Part shown: piece after piece, positions 20,773 through 32,420 of the stretch
Layout of the letters: each line of letters begins with the position of its first letter
Numbering within the stretch: the first letter of the stretch is position 1
Assembly (NCBI GenBank): GCA_944548615.1
Contig: OX155961.1
Location: 34,199,134 to 34,263,133 of the forward strand
Direction of reading: 5' to 3'
Length of the DNA: 64,000 nt
Origin: Micropterix aruncella
Lineage: Eukaryota; Arthropoda; Insecta; Lepidoptera; Micropterigidae
Made by a program: the position numbers and the translations under genes
The notes under the pieces: model-generated
The model's input: only the letters and a program-made list of their open reading frames with translations
Databases searched by the model: none
What the model was told of the DNA's origin: nothing

Positions 20773-21245
20773 TAATATTTTCGCGAACTACTCTAAACAT
20801 GTTATTTCGCCAATTTTGTAGTTCGTTTCGTTATTTATCGCGTCTGTCTTTGATCACTGTATCCTCATTAGCTTGACATCAACAATTACCTTTACAAAGA
20901 GGTCTACATAAATTATTTCGTAAGGATGATGAAATAACGCATGCTTCGAGAACGGCAATTATTATACGTTCTATTAATCATTGATATTACGTCTTTTATA
21001 TTTTAATATTGGATGTTGTTAGTAGATGAGTAATACTTTACGATGACTGAAGTGAAAATAAGCATAAATAAGCTGAAGTGAGTCTCAATTCAATATTGTA
21101 GCGTTTTTAAAAGTAATTAAAAAACACTTTGTTATTTATTACACGTGTGTATAATGTTGTTTTTTCGAATTACGTAGGTACCTTATCAAGCCATAATATA
21201 TTTGCAAATAGTGTAATTTTCAATTGCCGGCATTTTGGATGAAAG
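20773..21245. other. AT-rich sequence, nothing assigned
   Basis: No coding, repeat or RNA signal I can support. Confidence 0.4.
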
Positions 21246-21735
21246 TCAAACTAAAACTGTTTACTATTGTTGTTATTTTGAGTCGATATTAAGTTATGGT
21301 CTAACCTGCTGGGGAAATTTTTTTGACTGCAACAAATCCTAGATTACAAAAGCAAGCAATCCGAATAATTACAAAAGCAAAAAGCAGGGATTCATGTCAT
21401 CCACTCTTTAAACACCTAATTATACTAACCTTAACATCTTTGTATTTACATAAGTTATAAGTAGGGTTTATTCAAATAAAGATAGCAACGAAAGAAGATC
21501 TGAGGTACACAACTTCAATACAAAATAAAAAAAATGATAGTTTGCCATTCACAAAAAGTAGTACATACATATATGCAAAGTGCGTAATATTCTAGGACCA
21601 AGTATTATAATATGTTGAATAAAGCGTTAAAAAATTTTAAAAAACGAATATTCAGTTCAGTGATGCAATAAAGAAATTCCTATCAGAAAATGCATTTTAT
21701 TCTATAAAAGAATTTGAGATTTGTTGCAGACTCAA
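21246..21735 (+). pseudogene. CR1/Jockey-like LINE C-terminal relic
   Basis: Conceptual fragments YFESILSYGLTCWGN, LQKQAIRIITKAKSRDSCHP, FKHLIILTLTSLYLHKL, NSDS-type spacing, and FSDAIKKFLSENAFYSIKEF follow the order of the post-RT C-terminus of Jockey/CR1-type LINEs. Many stops and frame changes are present. No catalytic residue remains. Confidence 0.7.
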
Positions 21736-22254
21736 CAAAAACACATGTTTATCAGAAGGAAATTTAATCCACCGTGATGTTAAAGTTAAATAACGTTTAA
21801 TTCTGCATTGTATTATTGTTAATATTTTTAGGCATTTCTTTGATATTCCACTTTGAATTTTTAAAAAATACATACAAGTAACTTTTAAACTATTTGACCT
21901 TGGCTACGGACGGCTCCGACGGCACGTGGCTAGACGGCATCCGTGGACATATTGAAATTCTTCTCAAAATCGGGTTATTGCAATATGGATACCGAGTAAA
22001 CATCGTCTTAAATCGCTTGAATGCTTTATGTAATCATTTGTCGTCGAAATTAATATTATCATTTTTATTTATTAAGTTGACGAGAGGTTTTATTATCCTC
22101 GAATAATATGAAATGAATCTACGGTAATGAATAGATAATCCTAAAAAACCTCTCTGGATAAGCCTCTACTTTACAAAGGCTAGGTCAAATATCTTCGTGT
22201 GTCAAGAGGTGTCCTGAATAAGCTATTCCTCTTATTAAAAAATCGCGTATATCC

Positions 22255-22690
22255 GAATGGATTTTTTAATTGATAATACAACTTGTAAGCCTTTCTAAAA
22301 TACTCTCTAACCTTCCCAAACGCTCTTCGAGTATGGATCAATACACTATTGTGTCATTTATATAATAAGCAAGGTCTTGTTTCCCTTACATTATATAGAC
22401 CCACGATTTTTGTAAATCTCCGGGAGCGTTAGAAAGTCCGAAGGGAAGGCGGTAGTATTAAAATAACCCTTCTAGTGCCCTATTGTATCTGTATTTGATG
22501 AAATCCAGAACAAAGTTCGATATATTTACATTTGCTGATTTGGTCGAGTAGGCCCGTTATATTAGAGGGAGGACACTTAGGGAGGGAGTATTTCACCGTT
22601 TTTTAATTAGTTTTCGGTAGTGGACATCGATTTGTCATTTTTGGACTCCAGATGCATCAAGTTTCTTTGGACCGCTAAACGTGTGATGAC
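22255..22690 (-). pseudogene. Ty3/gypsy-like reverse transcriptase relic
   Basis: Minus-strand translation gives, in order, a DYRKL-like block, a GFHQIQI block, LPFGLSNAPG (about 22424-22450) and YINDTIVY (about 22341-22365), followed by a LEERLGRLESIL helix. This is the fingers-palm order of LTR-retrotransposon reverse transcriptase, with the catalytic Y-x-D-D box altered to YIND. Stops occur between the blocks. No gag, integrase or flanking LTR was recognised. It could derive from an ordinary Ty3/gypsy element or an insect errantivirus; the fragment cannot decide. Confidence 0.7.
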
Positions 22691-23590
22691 CAAGAGAATA
22701 AATAAGGTTGTTTAATGCCTTATTGTAACATTTTATTTATGTAAATGATTGTTCGTTGGTGTGTGTGAGGGTAACCTGTTTGTGTGTGTGAGGTATAAAA
22801 GGGTGCTTTTAGTGAATATCGGCTTAGAATTGGTCACTTTTATCTCATGTTAGATTTAAATCGTAAACGTCAGTTGACCGCCATATAAAAGAAGGGATAC
22901 AGGTAGAAACGATCAATGTCAACTATTTAAAATTTCTGTTAATTCCATTTTAGGAATTTATTATTATAAAATATTCTGTTTAGCCTTGGTTTCTTTGAAT
23001 AAAAAAAAATATTTGACATTAAACCATATATATAGGTTAGCTCTCAAATATTGCCTGCAGGCAATAAGCTCGCATTTTCTTAAGAATAAAGAGTTTTATT
23101 ATTATTAAATATACCTGAGCTTATAAAAAAATACGCTTAAACTAAAATCTACTTATCATTTTACTTAAATACATTTTACTAAATTTTACTAGTTCTTTCC
23201 CTTAACCCTTCAAATGTTGTCGTCGCCTTACAATTATAACTCAAAAACTGTCATTTTTAAGGTGCGTTTGTCAGACGCTGTAAATATATCAACTCCGTAG
23301 TCTCTTAAAACAAGATAACTGAAACGGACATCTCTTTAGTATATAACGATACTTGCTAAGTCTAAAATCAGCTACAGTTTTATTACTAACACTCAGTATA
23401 TTCGATTTATTTAGTTGAAGGGCGATGGACTGTGTGTATCACAGCTCTGACTATATCACAAAAAAACATACATCTTTACTTGTCTAATTTTAGCGCGCGA
23501 GCGACTACTATTACAGGGTCGGGCTACTGCCTGATATGATTAGGAAACTCTTTTTTTTTATTTCCTGGCCCTCCATCCAACGATAAGCAA
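22691..23590. other. AT-rich spacer with TATA-like string
   Basis: A gt-rich stretch (22755-22790) precedes aggtataaaaggg (22791-22803), which could be a fossil promoter of an LTR or other element. A cctgcagg palindrome lies at 23055. No gene or defined repeat was found. Confidence 0.35.
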
Positions 23591-24190
23591 ACTTTTGTGA
23601 ACGCGCATTTTTTTGTGAGAGCGAGGGTAGGACGCTGGCCTGCCGGCCAGTCTCCCCTAAGAGTCAATCTTCGGGCGCTTCTGGACGGTTTGCACACCGT
23701 GCGGCGTCAGCCAATCGATTGTGCATTCCGACTAACAGCCGGGGGAGTCTGGAAACAGCAATGTTTCCTAAAGAGCGGGGGTAGTTGTTAACCTTGCAGG
23801 CAACTGCTTGAAAAGACTATTCGGCCACCCGATCTCGGGTGAATAAGCTGGGCAAAAGATGCCGTGGTCCGTGATAGTTTCGGTTAACACCGTATCACTG
23901 CTTCATAAGGGAGAGGACCGAGCAAGCGAAGTCGATCCTGTAACCAGTCGAAAGTCAGGAGGTATCCTAAAGGTTAATTTCAGACGGAGATATCCTTTCA
24001 AACTGGTAGTCAGGTGGCGAGGCTGCCCGCTGGGTACATTTAGCGGTGCCTCGCCGTAAAGCGTAGGCCTCTGACAGGCAGGTGGCGTAATTAGACAGTG
24101 GATTGTTTTTCGTCCTAAGTCTTCTGCGCTCACCTCACGGGAGACAGAACGATCTAATATCGTTTAAACTTCCTGAGGTGACGGGTTCGC
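23590..24190 (-). repeat. Repeat family A, copy 4 (reverse orientation)
   Basis: Read on the minus strand: gttttaacgat, ctcccgtgaggtgagc, aagacttaggacg, ggcagcctcgccacctgac, ggatatctccgtctgaaa, ggataccTcctgactttcg, then cccgctctttaggaaacat, cagactcccccggctg. It is one of the longest copies and the only clearly reversed one. Confidence 0.8.
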
Positions 24191-24815
24191 CCCATTGACA
24201 GTTCTATTTGTCTGTGTGAGTGTCTGTCTTTATCCTTAATTGACCTGAAATTTAGCATGCAGGCATCATGTGATCATTTCAAGAGCTGAAATGGTTGAGG
24301 TTGAAATCGGTCCACCAGGGGGCGTATTAGTCATATTTCAACCTCGAAAGACTTGAAATTTGGTAAACAGATTCTTTGTCGGGTTAAAATCACATTGTAA
24401 ATTAAAATTTTGGTTGGAATATCTTGGATACAACTTATAGTACCTAAATTCCGCCATACATTTTATCCAAATATTACCGCCACCTCTTGCCGCTTGGCCC
24501 AACCCGGCTCTTAGCCGAAAAGCGAACCGCGCCGCCCGAGGCGGTTTATTTATTAAATTAACATTCAGATGAAATCAGTCCTTGGCTACTAGATGGGAAA
24601 GTTCTGTTAAATAGTCATTTAAAACACGTTATTTGATGGGAAGAGTACGATAGATGGAAAATATATAAATAGAATCAGCTTTCGATTTCGATTACATTAT
24701 GATTGAATTGCGTCCCGTTGAGTCTAGACATCTCGAATAGGGGCATATGTACTTCTTCCCAATCCTCTTCTAAGTTGACTATAATTATTAAAAAAATATT
24801 ATTCGTTACGTGGAC
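24191..24815. other. Unassigned spacer
   Basis: It contains caccagggggcgtattag (about 24310) and a tctgtctgtgtgagtgtctgtc-like stretch resembling the interior of family B but without its ends. A gaaaagcgaaccgc..cgcccgaggcggttt string at 24515 resembles the ggctagcctcgggcgg block of family B. Probably a decayed family B copy. Confidence 0.4.
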
Positions 24816-24818
24816 AAT

Positions 24819-25122
24819 AGGCCCGATTGCGTTACTTAGTGAGCTAAAATTGGAACTGAGTTCAAGCGAACGAGACAAAGCAATAAGTTAGAACGGAATA
24901 TGAAATGAACTATCGTCGATTTTCCCACACCGAAACTACCTGTCGAACTTATAGACGCCCGAATAAGTTTGAACACATTTCGTGCGGTCTTAGATTTAGC
25001 TGCTTTATCTTCGGTGGGTAGTTTAATGCGGAAAAGTGAAAACGGTTCATATCACATTCCGCTCAGTCTCGTTCACATGAACTAATTTCCAATTTTATTC
25101 AAGAAGAAACGCAATCGAGCCC
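24819..25122. mobile_element. MITE family C, complete copy 1
   Basis: A 304-bp element whose ends AGGCCCGATTGCGTTAC and GAAACGCAATCGAGCCC are inverted repeats. It is flanked by AAT (24816-24818 and 25123-25125). The inner arms (gttcaagcgaacgagac... / ...gtctcgttcacatgaac) extend the inverted repeat to about 100 bases. A 3-bp duplication suggests PIF/Harbinger-type mobilisation. Confidence 0.85.
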
Positions 25123-25570
25123 AATGGCTTCGGCAATGTACATAATATCCCCTTCTGAGAATACACCTCTTGGAATCGCCTGAGAAATCGGGCGGCTGTT
25201 ATTTTGATTTATGTCTATTTTTTCGAAAATATTAACGGCGCTGCATTCAAGTCGTGATATCAATTTGATCTCAGTCACGTGTTTTTCTGAAACGCTCGCT
25301 TTAGCATAATTAGTCGTCGAAATAATTTACTTTAGTGTTATGACTTGTAAAAAACGTGGATTTAGTATTATCATTGTTACTGTATATTCTGTGGGAGTGA
25401 TCATATCTTTCGATTTTTCGTCATCTGTTGTGAGTTATCGTTGTCGTTGTTGAGAGTCATCTGTTAAGAGTTGTCATCTGTCATCATTGCTTAAGGTTTG
25501 AGGCTAGTGTATACTATTTTAGAGAAAGTCTGCATCTAAGATTCGATCCTGGTGCACTAGGTTAAAACCA
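25123..25570. other. Unassigned sequence
   Basis: A run of gttgtcgttgttgagagtca, ctgttaagagttgtcatctg forms short imperfect repeats (25415-25485). No gene found. Confidence 0.4.
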
Positions 25571-25574
25571 GGAT

Positions 25575-25990
25575 ACTGGCACCATGCTGTTTCAAGATGC
25601 TGGCACCAGTCTGGCACCAGGTTACTATCAAGATTCTGGAACTAGGCTGACACTAGCTCCAGTCTGCTATCAATATTTTAGCACTAGTCTGCTCGAGGAT
25701 TATGGTATCAGTCAGACATCAAAATTCTGGTTAGCGGGCTGGCACCGAGATGCTTTCACCAGGTTGACAACAGGATTCCAGCATCAGTCGGTCACCGGGA
25801 TGTTGGCACCAGTTTGAATCCAGGATGATGGTACCAAGTGGATTCTGGTAGCGGACTAATATCGCGTCGTTGGCACTAAATTGACACCAGAATGCCAATA
25901 ACAGTCTACTGCCAGAATGCTGGCATAAGTCTGGATCCAGGATGCTGGTACTAGGAAGATGTCAGGTATCAGACTGACAGACTTACACCA
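25575..25990 (+). repeat. Degenerate minisatellite (ctggcaccag unit)
   Basis: About sixteen degenerate units of roughly 25 bases built on ctggcaccagtctg and aggatgctgg. The open frame across the first part is a by-product of the repeat and low stop density. Confidence 0.8.
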
Positions 25991-26039
25991 GGACAGAACC
26001 AAATAAAAGAAACTAAAATAAAATAAAAATAAAATAAAC

Positions 26040-26240
26040 AATATTTGAGATATTTCACCTACAGCTTAGATGGCGAAGCGCGCTCAACGCTGTTGATAAT
26101 GTTTTTCAAAGAATTTAATTTTTCCAAAATTCAAAAAAAAAAACTCACATTTTTTTATCAAAGGTTGCTTATTTGCTTGTACTGATTCATCTGCTTCAAG
26201 GATACCAGCTAATTAAAACTTAACCTGGACATCGTCGATC
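26040..26240 (+). repeat. Repeat family D, copy
   Basis: Tttcacctacagcttagatggcgaagcgcgctca followed by tttttcaaagaa and ttgcttatttgct matches the units at 37235 and 37510. Confidence 0.65.
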
Positions 26241-27335
26241 TATATGTGAGACCTAGGGTCAGCGATCGGGAGCCGTTCCTGACCGACGGGTGCAGGGGCC
26301 GCCGCCGCTCCTACTTGTAATTTATGTATGTATGTATTGTATTGCATATTTACTGACTAAAATTAAATATGTAATAGATGTCACCGTTTACTTCATTTAA
26401 TACGTTTTCACTAATTTTAAACCTTACCGTAGGTTTTCCCACGATTTAAGACTTTGATGTCTTTTGTCCGATGTACCGTCGGTCTACATTACCTCGGAAA
26501 AGCGAGGCTCTACTGAAACTTTTAATATTGTAGTTTATACGTCCGGGACTACAAAATAAAATATTATCAAAATTCGGCACTAGGTATAGCCCCGACAGTT
26601 TCCGATTTTCGACCTTCAGTTTCCGATTTCACGTAAACGTGGCAGATGTGTAATTTAGGTTGGTAGTAATGAAGCAATCAAATAAGACGAGGGATAACAT
26701 TTGTATATAGTGTTGACGCCCGATTCAGTTTGATAATTAACAGATCGAATGGAATCGTAAGCGAGGAAAGCGTTTTCCCCAAATGGTATAATTCTAGTAA
26801 TGGTACTTTTTTCTATATTATTTTTTGTTTTTAATTTTTAATTTTTCTATATTTTTAACGCCACCCGACTTTATTCACCTTGCTGATTCAAAAACTGCAA
26901 TAATCTTTTTTCGACCTCAATAAGTAAGCCAGATGTAGGCATTGTAATAAATGTTAAATACCTACATTTCGGTAAATTAGGTTAGTTTTTTTTAAAAGAA
27001 ATGCATAAACGCTTATATCGCGTAGTTTAGGTTATTTTTTCAACCTATCTTAAAAAGTAACAAAAAAAAATGTTAATATATATTGTAAATATATTTTTAT
27101 TTTTTTTTGTCTGGAAATTTTGGTTGTCCAACGATATTTCCTATCAGATTTAGCATTACAGTGATCAAATCGAATTTAGTAAGCATTTTATTAAATACAT
27201 GAATTTACCTCATGTGAACTAAATACATAGGTAGTCCCTTATTTTTTGTGTAATATATTTTTATTAAATTCTAAAAAATGGGAAAAAGTTCTATGTATAT
27301 TGTGGCAGTATAGTTGTATAAAGGCTTTTGCGTTT
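26240..27335. other. AT-rich spacer
   Basis: A GC-rich patch at 26260-26310 (gggagccgttcctgaccgac) stands out but is not recognised. Otherwise nothing assigned. Confidence 0.4.
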
Positions 27336-27339
27336 TAGA

Positions 27340-27460
27340 AAAAACGGTTATGTCACCTTAAGACTCTTCCGGCAAGCAGACACCTGCCCCCTTCTCCCTC
27401 CCCCCCCCCCCCCCCCCCCTCCCCGCGCAGTAACCCCCAATCTCCCTGAATAGTTAAGAA
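27340..27460 (+). mobile_element. Repeat family B left end with C tract
   Basis: Aaaacggttatgtcacctta, agactcttccggcaagcagaca are followed by a nearly pure C tract (about 27400-27424) and ccccgcgcagtaaccccc. The same arrangement recurs at 45393 and 49717. Confidence 0.7.
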
Positions 27461-27479
27461 AAAACCTTGTGACAACGGC

Positions 27480-28115
27480 CTGCGAGTGAGGGTACCAAGA
27501 AAGAAGACGTACCTCCACCAAAAACCCCGGAGTGGACTTAGAAAGACTGAGGAGTTATTTGGAGCGACGAGACGAAAATTAGTACTTTTGGCAGTGACGG
27601 GATGAAGTTTGTTCGTCGCCGACCCAGTAAAGATATTTTTCCTGAGTGTACCACGGCCATCATGATCATCACGCGAGCGTCATGGTATGGCTTTGCATGA
27701 GCAGTCACAATGTTGGCCGTCTCAAAGTCATAGATGCACAACAATACCAGAAAGACGTGTTAGAGACAAAACGGGTAGCACCCGTTGGGGATTTGTTTGA
27801 AGGCAACCATCAGCGATGCATCTTCGAGAAGGACGGGGCACCATGTCACGTTGCCAGAAATACCATTAAGCGATTCAATGACCATCATATATCTGTCTTG
27901 CCGTAGCCAGGAAATAGTCCTAGCCTTAATCAAATAGAAAATATGTGGTCAAAGCTGAATTTTAATCGTTGCAATTTAATCAACCAAAGGAAGCTGGTCG
28001 AAGCCATCATCCAGAATCGGTACAGCGTGATCATACCCGAAGGTCTCAGTCGTCTGTTAGACTCAATGCCACGAAAAATCTAAGGAGTGCTAAAAGAGAA
28101 TGGATATCCAAATAA
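27480..28115 (+). pseudogene. Tc1-type transposase (DD34E), broken
   Basis: The catalytic half of a Tc1 transposase. WSDETKI carries the first acid (27566). HHDHASVMVWLCMS follows in a shifted frame. EKDGAPCHVARNTI carries the second (27832) and SLNQIENMWSKL the third (27937), exactly 34 residues apart, the Tc1 DD34E spacing. LDSMPRKI and an ENGYPNKYF end close the protein near 28110. Breaks are a frame change near 27650 and an in-frame TAG at 27904 where Tc1 proteins have tryptophan. The N-terminal DNA-binding half is absent. Confidence 0.85.
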
Positions 28116-28563
28116 ATATTTTTCACAAGTAAATATTAAAAAAAGGATAAAAAACACGACTGGCGCGGCGTTACAGAAAATGAAGTATTGTATTTATAAT
28201 TATTTTTATTACGTGGTTTTTATGAAATATTTATGGTTTATTTATTTATTCATATTGATTCACGTACATTTCCGGAATATACTCAATCAGACCTTTCATT
28301 AGACACAAAACACGATAAATTTATGTTAATTCATTGATATTTGGACATTTAGCCAACGATTTACTTGATATTTGTACAGTTTAGTTTGATATTTGTACAG
28401 TTTTGTATTCTATGACACTCGGGATAACATAGCAAAACCTAACAACACCACACACTACTAAATCGGTTTAAGCGTTTAGAAGTTTTGGTGGAATAAAGAA
28501 ACAGACAGCATACATAGATGAAACCTGAACAAATTACATTCCTTTTTTGTTGGGCAGTCTTGT
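28116..28563 (+). mobile_element. 3' flank of the Tc1-type element
   Basis: Shared with 4015-4470 (reverse) and 31850-32010: aaaaacacgact, acagaaaatgaagtattgta, ctcaatcagacctttcatt, gacatttggacattta, and the terminal aaaaaaggaatgt/ttgggcagt region. Confidence 0.6.
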
Positions 28564-28564
28564 A

Positions 28565-31250
28565 AAAAATATGCTTGATTTTAAAGTAATAATTCTATGG
28601 ATTTTTTAAAATAATGCATCCAGTGATACTTTCGTTTTACTGAATACAACAACGTGATTTTTTTAAATATTCTTAATACTATTTGAAATAGATCATACTT
28701 TGATTTAAATACTAAAGACATGGAATTAAAATTTTAGGTTCATGTAATATCGATAAATGAATTTGACATCAAATAAATTTATATAAAGGTGCTATAATTA
28801 ATGCCACTAGTGTATATTATTAGTATAAATTAATCAGACAATGAATTAATTTGTCTAGTCTAGTCTTAGGATTGTTTGTTTTTAAAATAGAATTTAATTA
28901 AATGAAAATGAAATGACGACTTCGCAGGAGAAAAGGTCAACATAAGATTGAAAGATTGTTTACATAAGATTGAAGTGTTGTTTAATAAAGATTGTTTACA
29001 CAAGACTGTAACATAAAATTCAATGATTAGAAGAGGTTTTAGAGAGTTTAATTATAGAGAAATAACACAATGGAATTACATAGTAGTGGAGTTGCGATGG
29101 CTCGCAGCCAGATAATATAATCCCGGGATCCCGGACGTTTTCTGACCCCGAAAATCCCGGGACTGTACTTGGCTAATCTCGGGATTTTCGGTATTGAGAC
29201 AAACAGGTTTAGTTTTAGACCTTGCCTAGATTATATAGCATTTATTACATAACGACAAAAATACAACCCTTAGATATGCCGTACGATACGTACTACATAC
29301 ATAGATACAGCCCTAATAATATATGGTTGTCGTAGAACTTGGAAAGGACTTCCCTGCTCGAAATACTTCGATACAATACTTTTAAGGGAATTCCCCAATA
29401 GGCCAACTCGTTTTTACTTTTCTTACTATATTGTGATTTGTGCTGTGCAACAATACAATATTAAAAACATTTTTTATGAAATTACTCAAGTTTTTTTTTC
29501 ATTTGAGCTCAATTAGATACCACATAGTCTACGTCGGGGTTACGCATGAAAAATCCTATAATCCCGGGATCGACAAACATGCTCGGGGTTGTATTCGCTA
29601 CTCGCAGCAGACGCTGTACAATATGCAAATATTTATCAATCATTACTAGTGCCTACACGTCTTTACCTCGCTACTGCAGACCTATTAGGACAGGGCTCAT
29701 ACAGCAAACACAGCGATATTACTAAACAGGAAATTAAATATCGATATGAGCAGATCAGACGCAAAGCTATTGAGGGCTATAAATGAGAAGTTCTAAAATG
29801 AGAATTCAGCATGTACAGAATATATTTAGTTTTTTTTTTTTTTTAAAAATGTCCTTTGTGTACATAAAAAAGAGAGATTGTTGTTCAATGGCAGCATTAC
29901 TAAAATTTAAAAAAAAATCTTTTAATATTTCTAAAAATATTTAGATTTTTTTATTTTTTTTTAAAAAGGAGGGAGGCGAATAAATTAATAAAAAAAATAA
30001 TGAATTTTAACAAGCTGTCATTGCTAGTTGTCATTATTATTATGGACGTACCTAACCGTAAACATTATCTCCGTGACGACAAAAATGTGACTTCGAAGAA
30101 AAATTGACAATATCATTTCATTTCATGTAAGATCCATTTCATGTGACCTTGATGGCTAAAATAAAATGTTATTAAATTGGGTTCAACATACCTTAAACCT
30201 ATTGGTTTAGAAACTGAAAAATAAATGTTATTTAGACAAATACATTTTTGAAATATGCAAAATATTACCAAAATTCACAAGGTCGTTAATAATATGGCCA
30301 CCCACAGTAGTGCTCAATACTTGACGTTAAATTCTGCAATGATGCAACATAGACGACAACTATGATGTGCTACAACTAGGGCTGTCAACTACAAAGGGCC
30401 ATCCCGTCACCTCAGGAAGTTTTAACGAAATTTGAGCGTTTTGTCTCCCGTGAGGTGAGAGCAGAAGACTTAGAACAAAACAGTCCACCGTCAAGCTCCG
30501 CCACATGCCCGTAAAAGGCCAACGCCTTATCCGCGAGATAGTCAGGTATGTTACCCAGCGGTCCGACACTCACGCCTTTACTTCCAGTTACAATCAGATT
30601 ACTCCGGTCTAGCGACTGGTTACGAGTTCGAGGTCGCTTACGCAATCCTCTCCCTTACGTAGCGGTGGAACGGTGTCAACAGAATCTATCGCGGACCACG
30701 GCATCCTTTGCCCGGCTGTTCTCCCGAAATCGGGTAGCAGATTATAATATAGTATAATATTATAACTGGGATTAAAGGACAAAATAATTTTTAGCATATA
30801 TTTGGATTAAATAATATCTAACCGTCTCTGGGATAGCTCACCAAATACTAGACAAACTATAATATAATCACCCTCTCGGGAAGTGCCTTTTGCCTGTCAC
30901 TGGGCCTTAATCATAATCCAATGGCAGTTTTTATGGTATTCTCCATTTCATAAAAGTGCAAAAGTTTACTTTTACATTACATTGCATTTGCTTCTCACTT
31001 GTCAGAATTCCGTACTGAGGTTGCAAACTATGGCGTCGTTTGAAACCAGATACTTTAAAAATTAGGTATCGCTATTGCAGCTTTGGCAATGTTAACAAAG
31101 TTTTCATAGTATCCCGAAGCTCGCGGTTAGCATATCCCGGATGTTAACATAATATTTAATCGATCGTATCAAGTGTGGCGTAATATTGGTATTTGAGAAA
31201 AGGGTATATTAGCATTTACCCTCGCCTAAATATAGAGAGTTTCCTAAAGC
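28565..31250. other. Mostly unassigned AT-rich sequence with one family A copy
   Basis: A pair of ataatcccgggatc strings in direct orientation (29115 and 29558), with more cccggga copies between, hints at a decayed element. Poly(T)/poly(A) runs occupy 29830-29990. Family A copy 5 (30375-30760) is listed separately. No supported gene. Confidence 0.4.
30375..30740 (+). repeat. Repeat family A, copy 5
   Basis: Gctgtcaactacaaagggcc, gttttaacgaaatttgag, tctcccgtgaggtgagagc, ccaacgccttatccgcgag, actggttacgagttcgaggt, cagaatctatcgcggaccac, ggcatcctttgcccggctgt follow the family order. Confidence 0.8.
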
Positions 31251-31262
31251 GACAGTGTAACG

Positions 31263-31661
31263 CAGTGGTTTTCAACCGGTGGGTCGCGACCCCCTGGGGA
31301 GTCGCGAAAAGACTCCCAGGAGTCACAGGCTGTCTAAAAATTAAAAAAACATAGTACAAAAATTTTATTTATTTAATATGCCAACATTTGCAGTGTAGGA
31401 AGAGAAGCATATTTATTGTGTGTTTTGCTATTGCTTTTAAAAAACTTTACGTTGATCTAAGATAGAAACAGTTAGGTTCAGCTTTGAAAGTGAAAAAAAG
31501 TTAAAATTGATGTGGTTTTCGCCATTGTTTTTACAAAAACTTTATTTATTGGATGCTTACAGTTACAGCTTTGGTAGACACTAAAGGGGAGGGGGGGGGG
31601 GTCGAGAGAACTAACTCACAGTCTATGAGGGTCGCCATCTAAAAAATGTTGAAAAACGCTG
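31263..31661. mobile_element. Non-autonomous hAT element
   Basis: Starts CAGTGGTTTTCAACC and ends with an inverted GTTGAAAAACGCTG. It is flanked by GTGTAACG / ATGTAACG (31255-31262, 31662-31669), an 8-bp duplication with one mismatch. It contains gggtcgcgacccc at the left and gggtcgccatct at the right. No coding sequence. Confidence 0.85.
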
Positions 31662-31679
31662 ATGTAACGTATGCCCCTT

Positions 31680-32015
31680 TGTGGTTCATAGAGTGATAAA
31701 AGCGGCTACACACGGCCCTGAAATCGGACGTAAAATATTCCGTACTCTATACACATCCCTGCCACTTACTGCAAAACCGACTGCCCAGCAAAGCGCTCGT
31801 CGATCGAGATGCCGCCGACACTCAAAACATCAACAAGTAAATTTATTAAAAATAATAAAAACACGACTTCCGTTACAGAAAGTGATGTATTGTAGTTATA
31901 ATCCATATAGATACATATATATATTCAGAATGTACTCAATCAGACCTTTCATTTGACACTAAACTCGATATATTTATGTTAATTTATTGACATTTGGACA
32001 TTTAGACAACTACTT
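31680..32015 (+). mobile_element. Tc1-type 3' end, third copy
   Basis: Contains aaaaacacgacttccgttac, ctcaatcagacctttcattt and gacatttggacatttagaca in the same order as 28150-28350. The preceding 130 bases may include unrelated target sequence. Confidence 0.55.
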
Positions 32016-32420
32016 TGAACAGTTAAGATTTATTTATTTATTAGTTTCAAATAGTATTCAAGAGCATTACAGACGAATCAAATTCGCCCTTGATTATTAA
32101 AGCTCGAGTGTAAGTCTAAAAATAAATGAATTACATAACTAAATTAATGCTAACAATGAACAAGAAAAAAAAACATTAAAATATAAAACTAAATGAAAGA
32201 CAGATTACTATAAACATGAGACAGTTAAGAGTTTCAAGGCGATAGGTGAGGGCAGCAAACCCCGCCCACCGCCCGGGCAGTTATAACGACGAGGGTCGTC
32301 TTGTCTGCCCGGGATGTCGTGCTACGACAACCCTGCGCGTACCAGAAGGGTAGAACGCGCAGGGGGTGAAATAGGGTAAACCACCCCCCCCCCCCCCCGT
32401 ACCGCCCCGAGAACCCATTT
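32016..32420. other. Spacer with GC-rich hairpin and C tract
   Basis: Cgcccgggcag...ctgcccggga (32270-32315) can pair as a stem, followed by a C tract at 32381-32398. A tttatttatttatt microsatellite lies at 32030. No gene. Confidence 0.5.

Noticed and set aside
22789..22803. aggtataaaaggg as a live promoter
   Set aside because: A TATA-like string alone, with no initiator, downstream gene or matching element orientation.
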